Assembly: GCF_002775205.1 (NCBI RefSeq)
Contig: NC_036455.1
Span: 5,246,501 to 5,310,500 of the forward strand
Direction of reading: 5' to 3'
From: Xiphophorus maculatus
Taxonomy: Eukaryota; Chordata; Actinopteri; Cyprinodontiformes; Poeciliidae
DNA length: 64,000 nucleotides
A model generated the notes under the pieces. The model worked only from the letters and a program-made list of their open reading frames with translations, ran no database searches and was not told where the DNA came from. Each line of letters begins with the position of its first letter. Position 1 is the first letter of the stretch. A program made the translations under genes and the position numbers. Below, piece after piece: positions 25,323 to 38,000 of the stretch.

Positions 25323-27062
25323 ATGTTCCCGGGAGTTTTCTATGCATTGCTGGCGGGTTTCCTCGGAGCCGTGGCGTCGTCTTCGGCCAAACTGTCCCTG
25401 GGAGCCGACTATCTGAAGGGAGTCTGCGAAACCGGACTCCGGACGTGGGGCGAGCAGCGGAAATTCAGACACGCGGATGAAACCACGGCGTGTGACCGGG
25501 TGAGTCTCGGTTCTGTTCATTATCCAGACACAGTCAGGATATCTGGGAACGGGCCGGTTCTGGTTTTAGGGGGAGCAAATCCCACCACACCATCAGCACC
25601 ACGGACAGCGTCACGCGACGGGCACCCCCTGCGGCATCTGCGCTCTCGTGCAGCGTCCGCGTGCTGAAGGACGATGCGGCTCGTGCGGGATCGCGTCGTT
25701 CTGTGAGCGTGTCTCGTGTTGCTGATGCTGGTGGCGCGGAAACGATGTGAGGGAGTCAGGTTTCTGCTGCGACCTTCGCTCCGTGTCTGTGCGGTGAAGT
25801 GGAAAACCCTCTGCAGACAGACATCTGCTGCTTTCACGCCAATAAACACACCTTCCGGTCTGAGTTGGCGTGGATATTTAGGAAAGCAGGGAGTTAGAGA
25901 GTAAATTAAACGATCCAAATTGAAATGCAGCAAATGATTTTCATGCGTCACATCAGGATTGAGGTATTTCAGGAATAGCAATTAGGGAACGGTGCAATCC
26001 TGTGGGATATCCTGCTTTAACAAGGTCAAAAGCCTGTTAGTGTATGGCAAGTCCATGTATCACATTATAGCAAGATGGGATCTTCATTTCCAATTAATTT
26101 CAAAATGGATTCTTTTTTCCTGTGGAGAATTTAACACGTTGTACAGATAATTGTTTTGATAGCAATTGAGTCTAAATTTAAAACCTGATTTCTACTTACA
26201 AAGGGACACATGGTGACATATAAGCTCATCATTGAGGCCCTGATCTAAAGCAAACTCAAAATGTATCTTTTGGTTTTGCTTTTGTTTGACATTTAGTTAT
26301 TACTTAGAAAGATTTGTTTACTCCTAATTAGATTTTAAGTCAATCTGTGCTTTTAATAATATTGTATTATTGTCTGGAGCTATATTTATTTAAAATAAGT
26401 TATTCTAAATCACTTATTTAAAATGATTTAAGATCATTTTAATAATTTTACATCCTTAAAAACCATTCAAAATATTGAATATTCAAAATATTAATATATT
26501 GCTATATTTTGAATATTAATATAAATTTATTTTTTCTTATTTTGTGTCTGTTGTTAGTTACTTTCGTTAATGAAGTATATTATTTCCTTTTTATTTCTTT
26601 CTAGCTCCACATCCCTCTGAGGTTACTGTGTGGTGGTCTTCTTTTCACCTGCAACGCTGTGATGTGGACCTTCCTCGCCAAAGCACTCAGGTACTCCTCT
26701 TCCTCCACCCGAACCACTGTGACCACCACTGCCTCCAACTTCGTATCTTCCGTAAGTAGAAACTTTCTCCCATTTTCTCCTTTTCACCCTACTAGAAGAT
26801 AAAGTTAATTTAGAGAACTTTTAAAAAAATTCTCTCCACACACGCTGCAAGCTGGGATAAATTCAGAAATAATATTTTTCACTTAAACGGTTTTTGTTTT
26901 CCCGTCTTGTTGCAGGCTTTCCTGGGCCAGCTGATCTTTGGGGAACCCCAGATAACACTGTGGTGGGTCGGGATCTCGTTGACCTTTTCAGGTCTGTTGG
27001 TACTGCAGAGGATTTCGCCACAGGATCGGCATCAGACTGCAGCCACGACGAAGGACGAATAG
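25323..27062 (+). CDS. tmem42: Transmembrane protein 42
   Basis: Three exons: 25323-25499, 26605-26751 and 26916-27062 (TAG stop), all joined in phase 0 with GT-AG introns, giving 156 aa, close to the human length. The protein starts MFPGVFYALLAGFLGAVASS and continues AKLSLGADYLKGVCETGL; exon 2 reads LHIPLRLLCGGLLFTCNAVM and exon 3 AFLGQLIFGEPQITLWWVGI. These match vertebrate TMEM42. About four hydrophobic segments are visible (near residues 2-20, 63-82, 108-117 and 121-137), similar to small EamA-like multipass membrane proteins. Molecular function is not established. It has a GC-rich promoter with a ZNF143-like motif, and it neighbours zdhhc3 and exosc7 as in other vertebrates. Confidence 0.95.
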
Positions 27063-27261
27063 CATGTTGTCTCCGCTGGCTGGCTGTGCTGAGCTCAGGC
27101 TGACGCCTCCTTTGCTTTTAAGCAAAGCCAAAGACAAATAACGGCTGAAAACAGCAGTTTTAGTCAACGAATTTGCTCTTTAAACAGCCGCCCAGGTGCA
27201 TAGTTGAAAAAGCTGCAATCTTCTAGTGAGAGAACAAGAGGTCTTCCAGTCATGCCATATA
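27063..27261 (+). other. tmem42 3' flank / 3' UTR
   Basis: Sequence directly after the tmem42 stop and before a CACTG-ended element. No close AATAAA signal is obvious before the element. An AATAAA occurs at 27774-27779 just beyond it, so the 3' UTR may run through the element. Confidence 0.35.
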
Positions 27262-27770
27262 CACTGCGTGCACAATTATTAGACAAGTGAGCATTTTGAA
27301 CAAATCATCAGTTTTAAGGCATAATTTATTTAAGCATAACGTGTGATGTGAATCTGTCTAACGAGGTCAACACCTTAAATCAAGGTTTACATAATTATTA
27401 CGCAGCTTCTTTTCTTTAGACAAAAAAGTGAATTAACTGATTCTGAAAAGTCAAAAATGACCAAAAGTCTCTCTGAGGGACTGTAAAGATATTTGGACGT
27501 GTTCGCTGAACCATCAAATGTTGCAAATTGTCAGCATAGGGAAATGAGTTTGATTCTCATGGGGAAATGAATGTTTTTCATTTAGGTGTGTTATAAATTC
27601 TGGACACAATAGTAGCTGCCCAATAAGAAAACCAAAACCTTGCTTTTACTTTCTTACACATTAATGTTTGAGGGTTATTAACATTTTGGATTAACCGAGA
27701 GCGCTGTAGTTCGTAGTTAATAAAAGCAATCCTCAAAAATGACATTTGCCTAATAATTATGCACACAGTG
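27262..27770. mobile_element. CACTG-ended DNA transposon remnant, about 509 bp
   Basis: Termini are CACTGCGTGCACAATTATTA and, on the other strand, CACTGTGTGCATAATTATTA; the inverted match extends roughly 40 bases (AGCATTTTGA versus TGTCATTTTTGA). TA stands on both outer sides. There is no coding frame. It is a non-autonomous transposon inserted just downstream of tmem42. The superfamily is uncertain. Confidence 0.75.
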
Positions 27771-30753
27771 TAAAATAAAATACTCCCCTTTATCCCTGCA
27801 AAGATTTTAGGAGATGTTTGCCGTCGGAGGATCTGCTTACGCAGCACAGCTACAGTCTGGCTTGTGGAGATAAACAAACGGATGCCTGGTTTCAGCTTCT
27901 TTCAAGCTTTTAATCATTCTGTGCACGGATTCACAGAAAGAGGAAAATTATTCTAGCTTTATATTATTTGTTGCATATTCAGACAATGATAGCACAATGG
28001 CAATAAAAGCTAAAATGAATAATGTGACATGTTTGGAACTGAGATTAAATAGTCTATTGTTAGGTAGGTGATCAGAGGTTGATATCATTCTCATGTTTGT
28101 GGGGTAAACATTAACCCACATGCTGCAGTCAATGCAATGCTGCAATCAATTTATTTTCCAGAATTTAAATTTGGGAGGAAATGATCTGGAACCGCGTCTG
28201 AAACTGAAATCCCAAGTTGGAAAGTCAGTCATTATGCACAACCCACAACCTCGAAATCCAGTATAATCAATAAATCAGTCACACAAAAATGTACACACTC
28301 TATTGGTTAACATAAAAATGTATACAAAAAATAATTACCCGGGGCAATGAGCATTACGATCTGCAAGTATCCCTCATTTCCCAACTTGAAGCTGTAACAC
28401 TGTTTAGTTTGGCGAGGCATTATTGTGTCTGTGAAGTTTGGCGTAAAAACGAAGAAAGCACATTATCTAGAAACAGCGGGATTGTAAAAACACATCTCTG
28501 TTTTTAGTTATCATGGAAATAAAAAATGGGTTTTTAGACTTGCACAAAAAAATGTAAGTACTTCCAGGCTGGATTTGTTTCAGTTCCTGCTCGTCTTGAA
28601 AGCTTTTTAAATTGTTTCATACAAATAAGACAAACATTTGACTATTTTACCACCTCCTCTATGATATTTAATTTGGGTACAGACATGTGAGTGATATCAT
28701 TGTTTTATTAGACCAGAATAAGTGCATTTATTGTATTTAGACCTATATTTTTAAAGTGTGTGTATTAAAACTGAAAAGTAGCTGCTGTGAGGTCATACTT
28801 TGGTTCATGCTCAGATATTTGACATGTGCAGCTCAGTATTTTGGCCATCAATAGTAGAATATCTACAATTATTTTTTCTTTATTTAAAAAAACTGTTTTC
28901 TGTTTGGTAAACTCTCATTTTTTTCTCCCCAGCCTTCTAATAAAGTCTGCCTGCAGGGGGCGACTTTCTTCACCTCAGTCACCATAAAGTTGTGCGATTA
29001 TAACGTTTTGACAGCAAACAATCGTAAAACTGCACAATGAAAGACTTGGAAAAATGCTAAATTTAACAATTTCTTCTCACAGCAGAAATGCATCCAACAA
29101 CAATCACGGCCCAAAAGTGTCCGGAATAAAATAAAATAAAAATTTACTGTACATCTTGCAAATCTCTCACAGGTTGTGAGACTTAAGCTCACAGCCACAG
29201 ATTTTCTTACCGTCCATAAAGGCAAATAATTTTGTTAGCAAAGGTTGAGTCACACAGTGTTAACTTGACTGTAGAGTAAAACTTTGCTTTTGGAGATGTC
29301 CTGATCATCATGTTTTTATTCCAGATACAAAGTCAAGTCACTTACAGCTAACCTTTTGCAAAATTAAGACCAGAAGCTTTTCTCAATTGTAGCTTCTTTA
29401 AAACAGCTTTAATATCTTATTCCAGTACAGGGACTAAGTAGATAAGAAAGCTCCTATAATGTTATGATGCATCTCCTAAAACCTACAAAGCAATGCTGTC
29501 TTCATCAGTTTACTGAAGTGCTAGGCTAACATTAGCATGTTTTTTCTATATTTTGATTGCACTTGTTGATAATTTGGCTTCTAAGATATTACATTCCTGT
29601 TCTGGTTAATACCAGTCAAGCACAAAATTTACCCAAGTTTGTTTCCTGCTCCATAAACCTTTTGTTTTAAACATCAGAAATATGATTGATCAGCATTTCA
29701 GCTGCTTTCTATGCAGCTCCAGCAAAAGCAGGCGACATGAAACAAAAACAAAGGAGGCTGCAGCAACCAATACAGTCTCTCATTCACTGTAGAGATCAGT
29801 GTAAAGTGTGAAAAATATGTAGATTGTCATGGAAACACCAGATTTATATCTGGTGATGTACCTTGCTTGCTAATGCAATAGGTGCATTAGGTGGCTAATC
29901 TGACTTTTCTGACTTCAGAAGAGTCAGGAGTTCATTTTATTCAATGACTGACATCAATCACTTAAAATTGCCTTGAGCATCCATGAGATGCTTCAGTTGT
30001 CAAACCTGAAGGCTATTTCTGTCTTTTTTACACATTATGTGCAGGAATGAGGCAATGCAATAAATACACATACATATTGTACTAAGCTATTGACCTGATC
30101 TGATATAATCTTTTAGATTTTTACCTGAAAATGATCATCCTATCATTACTGAGCAACTCCTTAATGGCTTACTTACTGCTTATGTTTCCTTTAGTTACTT
30201 TGACACTCCCTGTGAACATCTAACAGGCTTATTGCTGTTTAAAGAAGGCACCCGGCTAACAAAGTGCCCTCTTACTTAAAAACTAACAGCTGTTCTAATG
30301 TAGCATTGCAGGACTAATCCTGCTTCCTCTTATGTTTTATTCTGTTTCGTTTTTTTATTACTTTCTATTTTTTATTACTTGAATTTATGTTTCTGCATAT
30401 AAGACTGTGAAACAAACTGTGTGTTGATCCTAAGGCAGCTGCTGCACTTCAGTCACATGACATGTCACGTGTGCATGTTTTTACAAACTGCTGAATAAAT
30501 CTCACCAAAGCATCAATCAGCATCAGAGTGACACACCTGCTTCACATATTTGCTTACTATGAAGAATTGCTCTTTAGCAGACAATTTCTCTGGTTGTATG
30601 AAACCTAGTAGTGTTAAATATTTCCTTCCACATCCCAGATTTAGAAAGTTCTCCTGGATGGAGGCTTGGGTTTACAAAAAGCTTCTTGTGGAGGGATTTG
30701 GATCCACCCTTTCTATCCAGGGTTGTTTCACATTAAATCTACAGTTTGCAGAA
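27771..30753. other. Intergenic, nothing recognised
   Basis: AT-rich sequence between tmem42 and zdhhc3. A short perfect hairpin (CACCAGAT...ATCTGGTG) lies near 29836-29855. No gene is supported. Confidence 0.4.
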
Positions 30754-31248
30754 CAGGGGTGTCCAAGCTTTCTATCATGTGGGCCAAAATCAGAGTAAAA
30801 AGTACTCAAGGGCCAAAAATACAAATAAAATTGACATATATGTTGTTCATTGTAGATCTCAAACTTAAAAAGGATTTTCCATGTTTTCTGTTTTAAAAGA
30901 AGCCTGGTTGAATGTATTCTGAGTTATAAGAACAGGATTTGGGTCACATTCTTTCAAAACGCTTGTTATATTTGGCCAAGTTCAATAAAATAAATAAAAG
31001 GTGATTTGGCTTTTTATTTAAAATCTCTGGATAAACATGCTTCTACTTATTATAAAAGTTTGGTTATAAAAACACGCCTACCTACTTTTGTACTAAGTAC
31101 TGCTTTACTTACCATTTTCCTTTGCAATAATAATTTTACTCTGATTAAAAATATAAAGTTTAATAAACAAATTAATTTAATTCTTGAACTGCAGTTTGGG
31201 GCCCCAACAGCCACAAATTGCCCTGGGGCCGTACTTTGGGCACACCTG
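30754..31248. mobile_element. hAT-like non-autonomous element
   Basis: Starts CAGGGGTGTCCAAGC and ends with the inverted counterpart GCCGTACTTTGGGCACACCTG. Inside each end lie GGGCC-rich segments (GTGGGCCAAAAT; TGGGGCCCCAAC). Flanking octamers TTGCAGAA and ATGTAGAC agree at 5 of 8, so the target duplication is eroded. The CAGGGGTGTCC-type ends are a widespread vertebrate hAT signature. No transposase frame remains. The two overlapping short plus-strand frames at 30550-31254 are not genes. Confidence 0.65.
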
Positions 31249-34200
31249 ATGTAGACCAGTGACCTGCTCATCCGAGAAAATTTTTTCCACCAAGTTGCAC
31301 TTAATAAAGTGGCTTCAAAAATGGTAAACAAAAGCTAAAACGTATTTTTAAGTTACTGCAATAGTGATGCAGTCTCTGTGGTACAAGCAAGAAAGAAAGT
31401 GAAGGACGTTTCTACCGAGGTTTCTCTCTGCACCAACAGGCTCAACCAGCATTTTCCAACATGATGTTGCCTCAGTAATGCATGAGACTGATGGTTGGTA
31501 CTAACCTTCTTGCTTAAGCCTCAGCCTCTCAACAATCTTTGCTTTGCATCATGAACATTATATCTGGTTTGTCTCCTTTTAATGGCATGATATTACTGGA
31601 GGTAAACGATGCAACACAATCTATTCCAGCATGGCCCACTTGCTGTAAACCCTGATGTTTGAACTGATTTGAGTAAAAAAAACAAACTCCTACTGGATTA
31701 AATGTGATGCTTTACAAGAAAATGACTTATTTTATATAAATTGCAGTTTAATTCAAAACCATTAGGGCTAAGAATTAATTACTGACCTGATATAGATCTT
31801 ATGTGTCAAACCTGATGTTGCGTTAGTTTGTTGTACATCTTATGCAGTTCTTTCACATTTCCAACCTGAAAGAAAATGGTGAGACGTTAAAGGCAAAGGT
31901 GATGCATAAAATGTCTGAGTATATGTGAAACGGACATTCGTCACAGTGGAAAAGTGTAAACGGCTCCTGTTTGGAAGGAAACATCGTTTAACTCAATAAA
32001 AAATCTCTTCTGACAGCATCATTCAGGTGTTTTGTGTTGTGTGCAGGTTTTCGAAGATTTGCTGCTCAAACAAATCAGCATGAGGTCTCACTTTGATTTT
32101 TATTTTGCTGGTTTTCACGAATCTGAAAAACAATGCCTGAATAAACTGACAACGGGGTTTGTAGTGGTCTTCATCGCAATAAATAAAAGTGTAAAGCTTT
32201 TCAAGGGGGGGGAAAAGTAATTAGGAATCTTCTTGATAGCAAAGTACGTGTTTTTAAAACAAAAAAACAGGCAATTGGGAGTTAAGTTTTTAATAACTAT
32301 ACAGCAAAAACATCTGCAGTTGTGTAACTTAACATTTTGTAATGAACCCTAAAACAAAACATCTAATAGTTTTTACATTACAGTAATGAATCTTATATGA
32401 TTTGAAATTTGTTTTATTGACTTTCTTCTTTAAAACATCAGTCAACAAAAAAAAATAAAACCTGATAACAGAGAAACATACAGAGCAGTTTGACAACAAC
32501 AAAAAAGAGGAAAACTGTTGCACTGTGTTGCAAACTTGCTACATCTCCAAATAACGGTGACGGTTATAAAAATAAATTCATTTAAATGCCTTTATATGAA
32601 ACAACAACCGTGCTGCAATCTTACAATAACCGACTTCATTAAAGACTCAATTTGGCATCATGTACACTCAAATATTTCCTTTTATCTGCATTTAGATGTC
32701 TTTAAATACAGTAAGGCTTTAAAACACACAGGCAAAGGCATTTTTTTTAGTGTTCAATACTCTGAAGTGGTTGTTTCCCTCAGAACATCATCTAAAAGTC
32801 ACAGCAGGCCTTTTCCGGTCTGATCGAAACGTAGCTCAGCATGTGATCGTGTAAAGACCCTCGTTTGCTTTCCGGGTTCAGCTACAATGACAAACTACAT
32901 TACCCACAAGCAAACGCCGTGAACTGAGCAGCTGAATTATGCTTGGGGGCTTCACATTTCCAACTACAGCTGGTGAAAAGGCCAAACATTTACAAGTAGC
33001 AGATAATAAAAGGATGCTGGTTCATCTGCTGGCTGAGAAACTGAAGTTAACGACTGCAAAGACTGGAAAATCTACAAAATATTTCATTAAAATTTTTTTA
33101 TAGATGCTACGGAAACTCATATTGCTTTCTATTTTGCTCTTCTAAGCTGCAATCCACAGGTTTTCAACTTAAACATGTAGCTTAAACTTTAATTTCTACA
33201 AACATTAGTCATTTTATTATGTTAATGCACAAATCTGGAGATCTGCTTCCAAACAGGATCAGTGACACTGATGGGAAACCGACGAGTTATAGTTTCAGCC
33301 CAAAAAATGTTACATCTCTCTTGTTTTGACTGTGAAAGACATTTCAAAAAGCAGTGAGGCAGGACAAGTCAGAAATCTAAGAGTATTTTTATGCAGCTCG
33401 TCTTCCTTTCAGTCTTGTTGGGATTATAATTCATCCCGATTCATCATTTCGCCTGAACCCGTCCAAACAGGATTTTCTTGTAAAGCATCATGCACAGGTT
33501 TAACTTGGATCTCCACCAGGAGATTTCCAGCTTTTTTGAAGATGCTTTTTATTCTAAATGTTTGTAAATTTCCGAGGAGACGAAGAGCGGAAAGCCGGTA
33601 AATACAACTTGAAGCACAGCAGTTCTCCGCAAGGCAATACGCAAAACGAAAACAAGCAATAGCATGCTAAATTTTACTCAAAACACAGACCTACATTTAC
33701 TAAAATCACAGCACTTTGCAGCTTTTTCCAGAGCTGTTGTGGCCTCTACATTTATTGGCAGCCCATGTAAAGGTATGGAAGGAGATTTAATATTTTTTTA
33801 ACAGTTGAAGTATTAAAAAATACATTTCAAACTTCAGTTTGAGTACATTTATCCATTCAATCCTGTAAGTAATTGAAATAATACTGCTTGTGCCATTGTT
33901 ATAGACAAACCTAACAAATCCAGATGTTTACTTTTCTTCTTTAAAACTGGAAAAAAGTAAAGTGAAGATTTCCTGCTTCCTGTTCTCTGAAAAACGGGAA
34001 ACACAAGAGAACATGCAGTTTAATTATAAGGTAGACGTGTAAAAAGTTAGGAAATGGTGATCAAACAGAATCCATCTCGTCTAAACTTGAGCATATCTAT
34101 GATTAACGGAATAATTAGAAAATTTAAAACAACTCTGTCAATGCTGACAGGTTAAATGGATCTCAGAAACTAAAGCCAACATCGACATTAAGCTAAAGCA

Positions 34201-35071
34201 GAAAGATTATTTTATTTTACACATGTATCTTTACTGGGTATGCCAATAAATATGGAGGTTTTTATGCTTAAAAAAAAAAGCATAAGTTTTGTGTTTAACG
34301 TGTTAAAACATGCCGTAATATGAAGGATAATAACTTAAACCAATCACTGGAGTTATTGCTTCAGCTTTAGGATGGTTGCTTCCATAGTTTACATATAAAG
34401 CAATCCGAATCTCATCACGCATGATTTGTTCTACCTTTACGGCTTTTATGCAGGAAAATAAGCATAAAAACACAATCCTGAACAAATCCACCCACTGAGC
34501 AAGGCTGCAACATTCTCACTTCAAAAATAATGTAAACCAGTGACAACCTGCAGTGTTGCATTAAGGCAATAAATAGAGATATCTTCAAAACTATCAGATG
34601 TGCCGCCTGCTAAAGGACCGTTCTAAGGCAAAAATCACCTGCAGCATTCAGGAGGAGATTATCGCAAAGACACTGAAACAGCAAAGTAAGTAAGAGGATG
34701 GCGGGATTGTTTACAGGAAGACGAATCCAGGAGTCGATACCCGGATCATGCTGGTCATCAGTTCACATGATTTACTCTGAGAAAGGAGGAAAGGATCCGA
34801 CACGCAGCAACGAACAGAGCTCCGAGTGCTTCCCATCTTTCATTTGATTTTTGTTCCCGGTGCTGCTTCATGGTGGCGGCAAATCTCAATCTCATTCAGC
34901 ACCAAAAGGGAAACAACAACAAAAAAAACAACAGAAAGTTACATTACAGAAACTAAAAGCGTACAACAGAACACCGGAGAAGATAAAACTTCAAGAAATA
35001 TCCACCATTCAGGATGGAAACGACACAAAGAGACGCTTTAAAATGAGTCCATGTCCAGGTCACCGGCGGTT
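31249..35071. other. Intergenic and likely zdhhc3 3' UTR
   Basis: No coding gene is supported. The part next to 35072 is presumably the 3' UTR of zdhhc3 (minus strand), whose end I could not fix because several TTTATT (reverse AATAAA) sites occur. A sequence ACTACATTACCCACAAGC at about 32894-32911 resembles a ZNF143-type site but has no gene attached. Confidence 0.4.
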
Positions 35072-38000
35072 TCACACGATGTACTGGTAGACGTCGGCCT
35101 TGCCGTGGTCCGGCGTCGCAAACGGGCTGAGCCAGGCTATCGAGAAGGGGTGGCCGAACACCACCTTCATGTTCATCCATTTGGACCTCTTGGCCCATCT
35201 TCTCTCCTCCTTCTTTAGCTGTTCGATGCCCTGCAGAGGAAAAATTTGAATTATGAATAACAAAAGAGCAGGGAAATTAATCATGTTTTCATTCTTTTGT
35301 TTTCCTCCCATAGGCTGTAGGTGACTCACTGAAAAACACACTGAACTGCAGGCTCCATTACCCTGAAATTGGCTGAGACAGATGATCTTTGTAGTGAATA
35401 TTACGGCGCTGTGAGTCACGCTCGTGGGTGGAAAGAGCAGAAAATGTACTGGAGTCGGCCTTGCAGGGGGCTGCAAGTGGGTTACCTGGTTCCGCTGCGT
35501 TTCTTGGGTTTTTTTTTGTGGTAAATTATGAAAACTAAATATAAGCTGAAGGGGCCCAACGTCACAAGATAATCTGCGGCTCTACATACAAGATGAGGCA
35601 ACGAAAGAAGAAGTGTGTGTGTGGGGAGAAAAAGGTCGACTGTGTTTAATCTCCACACCAATGAAAAACAGTTTATAAATATATCTGACATTTATAAACA
35701 CAATGCAAGAACAGAAATAAACTGAACGACTCGTCTATAAAACCTGGAATTAACAGTATCTATCCATCATTGATTATTAATGATCCATCTTCATCATTCA
35801 TCCATTGTGGTTAAAACTGACGGCGCTGCACCTTAAACTCCTTGATCATTTTTTTTTTTCCAGTGGGATTAAAGTGGATTAGCAGGAAGTCGCTCACCGT
35901 CTCGTCACTACAGATGGAGTGAACCTGAGTCCCAAACATGACCGCAGTGAAGATGAGGAAGAGCAGACCCTCGAAGCAGAGGAGGATGAGGAGGATGACT
36001 GTAGCTGGTGGAGAAAAGTTACTGCACTCTGGGAGAGGAAGGAAAATAAGAGTTTTTATTACCTTAAAGCCAGTCGTACATCTCAGTAGAACTTAAGTTT
36101 TTCTCTTTAAAAAATGTTTTTTTCCGTTTGAGCTGAAAACCCAGAATATCAGACTGAATTATAGCTCAGGGAAACAAAAGCTACAAACTTTCCTTCCTAG
36201 TTAAGAGGTAAATTTTCTAATAATTAGAAAATTAAACTTCTACTATTTTTTCTACAACTCTAAGTTCAGCAGTTTCCTCATTTCTTTAAGAAAGACAAGT
36301 GAACAAGTAACATATTGATCAACCTCAAAAACTGAGATTAGATCAGATTAGGGGCATCATTTATCATTTATAAGAATTTTGATTTATTGCTGTGACAATA
36401 AATTTCAATTAATGATGTTTAAAATGCCTCAAAACCGTCTGTATTGTCGGGATTGGTAGCGTTATCATTTTACAAATCACACTTTTTTATATAAACTGTG
36501 TCAAAAAGAAGTGGATTAAAATTTAAATTTTAATTATTTGAGTCAGAGTCATACAGTTACCTAAAAAAGAAATAATAAATAGTTGCCCCTTTCATCACCA
36601 TCAGGATAGTACGGCAAAATAATATTGTGATAAAATTTAAGTCCATATCGTCCACTCCTGGATCAGATTAGGAAATGTTTTGTGAAAAAGACGTTTTTCT
36701 GCTTCAACCTTGTGAAAAGTTACAGGAGAAAACTATTTAAACATTTTTTTACCCCCAGATTTAATGCACTCAAATCAAAGTTTGAAGTTTTTTTTTAGAT
36801 CTTTATGCTGCTAATAAAAAAGGACGACTTTATTTTAAGGTTTTTTCCACGTTTAACTCAGGATAAAATAGATTTTAAGCAGAGGAAAGGGGATGGTTTT
36901 CTCATTCAGATACTTACTTGCCCAGTCTTCATCAAAGCAGAAAACAAAGTGGAAGGCCGCCATGATTAACGCGTGTAAGGAAATTAGTGCAATGTACATC
37001 TGAAAAACAAACAGATTTAATGTAAATTAGGTTAAGTGGATCATTAAATATATATATTTTTTAGCTAAAAGACTCACTGTAAAGAGCACAAAGTATTTCT
37101 GGTTGTTCTCTCCGACACAGTTGTTGACCCAGGGACAGTGGTGGTCCATCTTTTTGATGCAGCGTTTACACACACTGAGGAGACAAGCAGTGAGGAGGCT
37201 GTGAAACGCATCATTCTGAAGGTAAAACACCTTTACAGGACATGCAAACACAATCATGCAGGTAAAGAGAAATAACCTAATGAATGTGGGACATAGTAAG
37301 TTTATTATTTATGTGATGCTACTGCCTTACATGTGTGACGGATCCTGATTCTTACATAAAAAAAAAGCAAAAATGTTTGACTTTTTCCAATCAGTTGTTT
37401 GCACAAAGTTCCCTAGCAGAGGAAAACATCATTAGAGGAAAATGTGTTTCCTGAAAATAGCCACAAAAATGACAGCCATTAATAAGCCTGTCGCAATAAT
37501 CAATTAATTGCATGATAAATTAAAAGGAGCTTGATCATTTCCATTGTGATGATGAATATTTTATGAAGAGCAATTTTGTTTACAGAGACATTGTACTTAA
37601 TTTTATTTATGCTTTCGGTTGTTTTGTTTTTTTCTTTGATTGCCGTTTTTTTATTTTGAATATTTCAAATGACTTCCAGTTTTTCAGTGCTGAGAGGGCA
37701 AACTTGCATTATTATGCCGTTATGAACATAATACTTCAAAATACATTAAATATAATTTATCACAATAATTACTGGGACATTTTATCATCTGGCTACATTA
37801 TTGTGACAAGTCGTGCCATTAACTCCCATTTTGAAGCACTAAAGCACCGACTGAAATTCAATTACTCTGGTGTATTTGCACTTTTCACGCCTGGATTTCC
37901 CGGAGAAACACAAACGGCCACAAAGGGAATCCACTTTATCAAGCTGCAGAGTCTGCAGGGAATCGTTGCACAAGCAGCCTTAACAAAAGTAAAGCAGACA

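Noticed and set aside
25520-25981. 153-codon minus frame next to tmem42 exon 1
   Set aside because: It lies in the CpG-rich first intron of tmem42, has no recognisable domain and no supporting splice context.
28945-28965. CTGCAGGGGGCGAC as a CTCF site
   Set aside because: It departs from the core pattern at two fixed positions and has no supporting context.
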